Shown piece after piece: positions 59,011 to 64,000 of a DNA stretch of 64,000 nucleotides. The DNA is from Ricinus communis (taxonomy: Eukaryota > Streptophyta > Magnoliopsida > Malpighiales > Euphorbiaceae), in the NCBI RefSeq assembly GCF_019578655.1, contig NC_063264.1, forward strand, positions 22,901,688-22,965,687, read 5' to 3'. A program made the position numbers and the translations under genes. Within the stretch, counting starts at the first letter, position 1; each line of letters starts with the position of its first letter. Below the pieces are notes generated by a model. That model searched no databases and was not told the origin of the DNA. It saw only the letters and a program-made list of their open reading frames with translations.

Positions 59011-60070
59011 ATTAGCCTAAGTCATTTTATGATCTCAAAATTCCTTGATTTTGATCTTGGCAATTAAAGTGTGTAATACCTAATCTATTTTTTAAGTCTC
59101 TTTTGAAAGATCTTGACTAAGTGCTCAAAAGACTTATATTCGTTTCTGCCTTCTAAATCGCGATTGGCATATGCATATTTCCATAACCGTTGCAGCAAAG
59201 GAGAGATCGTGACTGTGAGCAAGAAAGTCGAGACTACGAGAAACAACAAAATAAAGACATAAGGGATAATAACCTCAATTATGACCGTGAAGTAAATCAC
59301 AATGAGGAGATCGTTATCATGAAGTTCATACTTGTTAGGAAGATTGCTAATGGTTATTTTTGAGTCAGTAAATCACGAAGCACCACATGGATCATAGTCA
59401 TTGCAACTTTAAGAATCATGATCTCAAACAAGATGTAGCGAGCATAATTAGCCTGTTGCGAGCGCGATAGCCTATCATGATTACAACTCTAGACCGATAG
59501 TGCATTTCATGCACTATCTAAAGCTTAAAGCAAAGATATGATTTAGGTTTATAGGATGGCATCTTTTTTGGTTGTTTGGAGATATAAATACCCTCCAAAA
59601 GACATTTACGATTGATAAACAACCTTCTTTAGTGCCATATCATTGCTATTTGATTTTACACCTACATTTATTTCTTTGTATGAATAACCTTATATAAAGT
59701 TGTTGTAAGAGCCTTAAATGCTCTTATGAGGCTTGAGTGTTAACCAAAATATTTGAATTTGGGTTTGAGAGTTCATCTAGGATTAAAATTCTTGTAAGGT
59801 TGTATATTAGCCATATTCATAAGTTGTGAGGTTGGGTGTAAGCCAAACACTTAGTTGGGAGTGAGCTAGTGAGATCTCCATTTGTAATTGAGATTGAGTT
59901 AAGTGAAATACCTAATGAAGATTGAGAAGTGGACATATAGTTTGTTAATATCCAAACCATTATAAATTGTGTGCCTCATTTCTTCTATACTCTTTAAACT
60001 TCTATAAAACCTTTAATTACCCACTATTCTTCTAATTACCAATTCAACCTTCTCCTTCTTGGTTCTCAAG
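59011..60070 (+). mobile_element. Copia LTR (solo or truncated), diverged relative of the 12.7-17.3 kb LTR
   Basis: The left edge ATTAGCCTAAGTC...ATTTTGATCTTGGCAATTAAAGTG matches, in reverse orientation, the edge at 17342 of the copia LTR. TATAAATA lies at 59583-59590. Downstream, GAGCTAGTGAGATCTCC and TTATAAATTGTG... keep the family's layout to the end near TTGGTTCTCAAGG. No clear primer site follows. U3 (59085-59480) is rich in ATCGCGAT/ATCGTGAT-like words. The minus-strand frame at 59085-59300 is a by-product. Confidence 0.65.
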
Positions 60071-61224
60071 GTAATAGATTTTATGGCAAAAGGCTTGCAT
60101 CAATCTGAGGTGTATGAGAGGCGCACTGGCTGAAATACTGAAGTATGTTCAAACTATCATGACTAGATGAGCAATCAAATGTTTTAGTTTTTAGAATATG
60201 AAGATGGATGATTGTTAGAGTATTTCCTAAAGACAAGGGATTATGAGATGATCTATGTTAATTTATACATCATATTAATGTCATCCAATTGTACTAAATG
60301 CACGGTTCAACTTTTAGTGGAACGATTAGTCGTGGTCTTACCAAAGAATAATCTGACTGTTAGAGCTGAACACTATGGAATGTAAACACAAATGTAAGAG
60401 AAATTATAAAGCGAGTTTATAATGATGAAGTTCTCAAACAAATGCGTTTGTAAACTTTATTCATAGTCAATGTTTGATTAAAAAATAGATATTGATCAAA
60501 AGCTCAAGATTACCATAATGTGTTATCATTTGTGAAATAAGCAATCTGTCTCATGAGGTTAAGGAACATGAATTTCGAGATAAGCATATAGGTGATTGTT
60601 ATAAGAAAAAATTTATTAAACACGACCCTACTGAGTAGCCTATATGGAATTTACCTTAAGAGTCTATGGACAATACTTTTGTGACAATCATGTAAGACGT
60701 GATCCTTGGACTTGATATAATAGTACATTATCTTATATAAGGATTATTATATTTTTATACTATCTTATGTCCTCCTATCCATGGAGTGCTCAAGGATAAT
60801 CATTGGGTATAATAAAAGTCATATGAAGATAATAAGTTATCAATAACGAATTTATTGCCCAAGGTAATACGTCATGGAACATTATCCCAATGATTCTTGA
60901 TATGCTTTAACATGAAAATCCTTGGCCAATGTTGTATGAAGAAAGATTATGAAAAGTGTTTCATAGCTCTTATTCAAAATATTATATGCAATTACTAAGA
61001 ATAAATATGATTGGTTCAATTATAGAGTGGATACGTGCATCCATACTCTATGAATCAATTGGGATAAAAGAATAATGAAAGGATTAAATTACATTGTAAG
61101 ATTGTTCACTGCAAAGATTGAGTAAAATGCTTTAATCATCCCTATACATTTGGATGGTCATTGTGCATTTCTAGATGCTAATCTTGATATATGAAAATGG
61201 ATGTTGACCTAAGGTGTAATTGAT
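60071..61224. other. Repeat-derived DNA, no gene
   Basis: No supported frame. Phrases such as ATGTAAGACGTGATCCTTGGACTTG and TATGTCCTCCTATCCATGG look like non-coding retroelement sequence common in plants. It may be an insertion between the two copia LTRs. Confidence 0.35.
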
Positions 61225-62060
61225 CTCTATTTTAATCTTGACACCCAAATTGAATATTGCTAATCCTATGTCCGAGTATTTATATGACAAAGCACTAAAG
61301 AAACCAACTAAAGACCAAGCATTCTTTAGCTTTAAAGGTAGCCTTGCGAAAAGACCTAAGAAGCGTGAGGGCGCTTTTCATATGACTAAAATTTTACAAG
61401 ACGTTGAAAAGTCCAGCTGACATCTCGCCAATCACATCGCGATATATGGCAATCAAAGTGTTAAAGCTTCAAGAAGCGCGAGGGTGCTTCATATTTGAGC
61501 TTGAGACTGAAAATGGCATATGATAGTGCAATGAGAAGCGTGAGGGCACTTTTGGGCAAGGTCAAGGCAAGAGCGAGGGCGCTATTGCAGTGCCATGACC
61601 GGTTTTTACAATTAATGCCAATGTTAGTAACCATTGAGATATCAGTCATCCCATCAATGTCGCGTGGTTGGAGCAGTTGGAGCCCCAACATCTCTTTTCG
61701 GAAAAGCACAAGGGCGCTTTTTAGGACTATAAGCAATTTTTTTCAAGTCATCGAATCTTACAATTAATGAGTTCTGGACCTATTGTAATGTCTCTAAGAG
61801 GTTGGTATGTGTATAAATACCTCTCTTAAAGACTATATAAGTAAGTGTGTGACTTAGATATACTAAAACTCTTATGAATTTATTTCTCAACTTTCTACAC
61901 TCAATTTTTTTCTTTGTAAAGTGTATTGAGTTAAAACTTTTTGTTCAACTAAAACTCTAAAGGATGTTGTGTGACCCTAGGTATTAAAAACACAAGGAAT
62001 TGGTTGTTGAATAACCATTAATACTCAAGGGTTAAGGGACTTAGTTGAGAGTTTGGATTA
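61225..62060 (+). mobile_element. Copia LTR, third copy of the palindrome-bearing family, opposite orientation
   Basis: Carries five AAGCGC-GAGG-GCGCTT-like modules (61361-61720), then ATTGTAATGTCTCTAAGAGG and TATAAATA at 61812-61819. That block is the reverse complement of 13160-13205, and the succeeding R/U5-like text also corresponds. The frames at 61220-61420, 61461-61736 and 61495-61767 run over the modules and are not genes. Confidence 0.7.
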
Positions 62061-63400
62061 CTAAGGGAAGAAGTTCAGTGAGAGTTTGGGTCATATGTAA
62101 ATAGACTTTAAGTGAGATTAAAATGAGACTTTAAGTATTGGGCTTAGGCTCATATATTAAGCCTAATTAAAGGTTAGTTAATTAAGAGCTAATGAGCGTA
62201 GTATAATTGGCTTATGATGAGTTTATAATTCATGGATTAGTTTTTATATTAATTAAATTTCAGTTAAGATAACAAAGCATAATTTAAAGTAATTTAGGGT
62301 TTTGCAAAAATCCTAAACCTTTAAGGACTTTGATTAAAAGATCATATATATAGAAAATGATGCTAGGGGCGACAAGAATTATTATCTTTAATGAGAAAAA
62401 TATTTTCTTAAAAATACCCTAGGTGAATCAATCAATAAGATTAATTAATTTATCCCCTTTGCTTAGAACTAGCATTGAATCTCTTACATCTCTTCTCAAT
62501 CTCTTAAAAGTTGTTTAAGAGATCGTTACATAGAAGCTTGTGTGGATCCCTAGAAAGCCTGGTCACTTGAGTAGCTTTAAAGTGCATCAATCAACCTTGA
62601 AGAATCAAGAATAAAAAAAGCTAAAACCACTCCTTGAAATTGGTGGCATACTTCCTTTATAAGCTTTCTTCATTCTTTACTTGTTTTGTATGTTATAATT
62701 ATCTTAATTAATGAGATCCTTGGTGTGGATTGAAAAATTTTTATTTTTCTTTTGTTGCCTCTTTAATATTTTTCAAATCAATTTCCAAAAATCATATCAG
62801 AGTCGCCATTTATTAGTTTAATCATAATGGATGCATAATTTTTTGATTATAAGGATGCAAATTTGGAATTTCTGAGGTGTTTTAAAGATTTTTTTGGTTG
62901 CCATAGCTGTACTTTAAATTTTTTGGGTGATTCTTATTTCATATGAACCCTAAGGAATGGAACTTATAATGTGGAAGTGTATAGAATTCTTGAATCTCAT
63001 TTAATTATGGTTTGGGTGTTGGGAGTCCATGCCATATGCATAGAAATCTTTGATGTGATCATCAACATCCAATCTCTAATCAAATCTAGATAGAAAAATT
63101 AATTAAAATAAATTTATAAGTAACTGTTACATCAACTTTTGTTGAATATTTTATGTTCAAAATAATTTAGAATTTGATTCTTAATGATCAAAGTAAAACT
63201 ATGCACATACTACACATCCTAAAGGTTCATTAGAATAATTTTTTTATTTATATTAAGTAAATTATTATTTTTATAATGAGTATAAAATTTATATTGTGTA
63301 GTTTTATAAATTAAAAGTATAATATATAATTAATGGAATTGTGGGGGGTATTAATCTATTTTAGGAGGTAGATATAAGAAAGATAAGAAAAAGAGAAAAA
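62061..63400. other. LTR-like and AT-rich DNA upstream of the UBC gene
   Basis: The part 62130-62795 ends with ATCATATCAGAGTCGCCA, which resembles a degenerate copia primer site (TGGTATCAGAGC) after an LTR end. From 62800 on there is no recognisable feature except AT-rich DNA and a GA-rich stretch near 63375-63410. Confidence 0.35.
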
Positions 63401-63432
63401 GAGAGAAGGGAAAATGTCAAAATCATATGATA

Positions 63433-63550
63433 TGGGCTTAGTATAAAAACCGCCCAGAAAGTTACGAGCAAAGGCATGCCCTTAGAAAAAGTTGCTAATA
63501 GAGTTGTAGTGAGGGAAAGAAATAAATATTCTCTCTCCCTGAAAAACCCT
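63433..63550 (+). promoter_or_regulatory. Core promoter and leader of the UBC gene
   Basis: A site II-type word TGGGCT at 63433-63438 is followed immediately by TATAAAAA at 63442-63449. A telo-box-like AAACCCT lies at 63544-63550 in the leader. Site II plus telo-box combinations are known from plant genes active in dividing cells. Transcription would start near 63475. Confidence 0.5.
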
Positions 63551-63586
63551 TGAAGTAGCGTTCATTGCAATCGACTTTTCAAAGAA

Positions 63587-64000
63587 ATGGCAAACAGTAA
63601 TCTCCCTCGAAGAATCATTAAGGTTTCTTAATTTCTTGTATCGATCTTCTCTTTACACGATCCATCTCTTAATTTCTCTGATCGATCCATCAGTTTCTTT
63701 TTTTGATACCCTAAGAAACCAAAAAGAATTGAAACCTTTAACTTTGGTGGGTTGTAGAGTTAATAAATATACTTCTTTAGAGTAATTGACTCGCTTGTTT
63801 AAATTGTTAGGGTTAATTGTTAGTCATGTAAATCTGGGCTCTTGAAGGTTGTAGTTGCTTTCTTGTTATGTTTTCTTTATGGGTATTGATTGGGATTTTG
63901 TGTTTCTTTTTTCTTTTTCTTACTTCCTCTTGTTTGTATATATGATTTTGATTTGTTATTTTGGATGTGATCTAACAGGAAACTCAACGACTTCTCAGTG
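63587..64000 (+). CDS. UBC36: Ubiquitin-conjugating enzyme E2, UBC13 type (partial)
   Basis: Exon 1 (63587-63622) encodes MANSNLPRRIIK, and exon 2 opens at 63979 after TCTAACAG with ETQRLLS before the window ends. The N-terminus is that of the plant UBC13 homologues (UBC35/UBC36), which pair with UEV1/MMZ partners to build Lys63-linked ubiquitin chains in DNA-damage tolerance, iron and immune responses. The catalytic Cys lies beyond the window. UBC35 and UBC36 cannot be told apart from these residues; the neighbour ALG9 favours the UBC36 name. The intron is 356 bp and phase 0. Confidence 0.9.

Noticed and set aside
61220..61767. Frames on both strands over the third copia LTR
   Set aside because: They run across palindromic U3 modules and have no protein similarity.
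1..64000. CRISPR arrays, bacterial operons, rRNA and tRNA genes
   Set aside because: The palindromic modules are imperfect, unevenly spaced and lie in LTRs; no array with unique spacers and no tRNA or rRNA signature was found by eye.

Overview
This is nuclear DNA from a flowering plant, almost certainly a rosid eudicot. The evidence is intron-split genes with GT-AG junctions, plant-type proteins, very AT-rich spacers, and Ty1/copia and Ty3 LTR retrotransposon remains. The protein sequences would suit Malpighiales (castor bean, cassava and relatives), but the species is an inference.

Four cellular genes are visible. (1) A plant-type phosphoenolpyruvate carboxylase on the minus strand (coding 8515 to 2759, ten coding exons, 965 aa). 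(2) ALG9, the ER alpha-1,2-mannosyltransferase of N-glycan assembly, on the plus strand (47258 to 52056, ten exons, 567 aa). (3) An epsilon-group 14-3-3 protein closest to the iota isoform (53989 to 56710, seven coding exons, 260 aa). (4) The start of a UBC13-type ubiquitin-conjugating enzyme (UBC35/UBC36 type) from 63587, cut by the window end. All splice junctions were derived by hand and every exon set keeps its reading frame. ALG9 and UBC36 are neighbours in Arabidopsis, so the right part of the window looks like a conserved block into which repeats have been inserted.

Layout: 1-1249 is part of a Ty3 LTR; 1250-1975 is an LTR fragment of the element at 24.4-32.5 kb; 2.7-9.0 kb is the PEPC gene and its promoter; 9.0-12.7 kb is AT-rich spacer with a MITE; 12.69-17.34 kb is a decayed, minus-strand Ty1/copia element with two LTRs; 17.4-22.5 kb holds Ty3 gag-protease-RT remains and palindrome-bearing LTR sequence; 24.42-32.49 kb is an Athila/Tat-like element with two LTRs, no recognisable pol, and an extra AT-hook ORF; 33.4-46.5 kb is a gene-free mosaic of AT-rich repeats, LTR pieces and a foldback element; 47-57 kb carries ALG9 and the 14-3-3 gene with a hairpin MITE between them; 57.3-63.3 kb is tandem duplications and copia-type LTRs; 63.4-64.0 kb is the UBC promoter and first exons.

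The most unusual signal is in the LTRs. At least three LTR families carry clusters of short CG-rich palindromes (cores such as AAGCGC-N4-GCGCTT, CTCGCGCGAG and AGCCGAATCGGCT). Where the promoter can be placed, they lie upstream of a TATAAATA box. The modules differ from each other largely by CG to TG/CA changes, as expected from methylcytosine decay. They look like repeated regulatory sites that different elements acquired independently. No CRISPR, rRNA or tRNA genes were seen.
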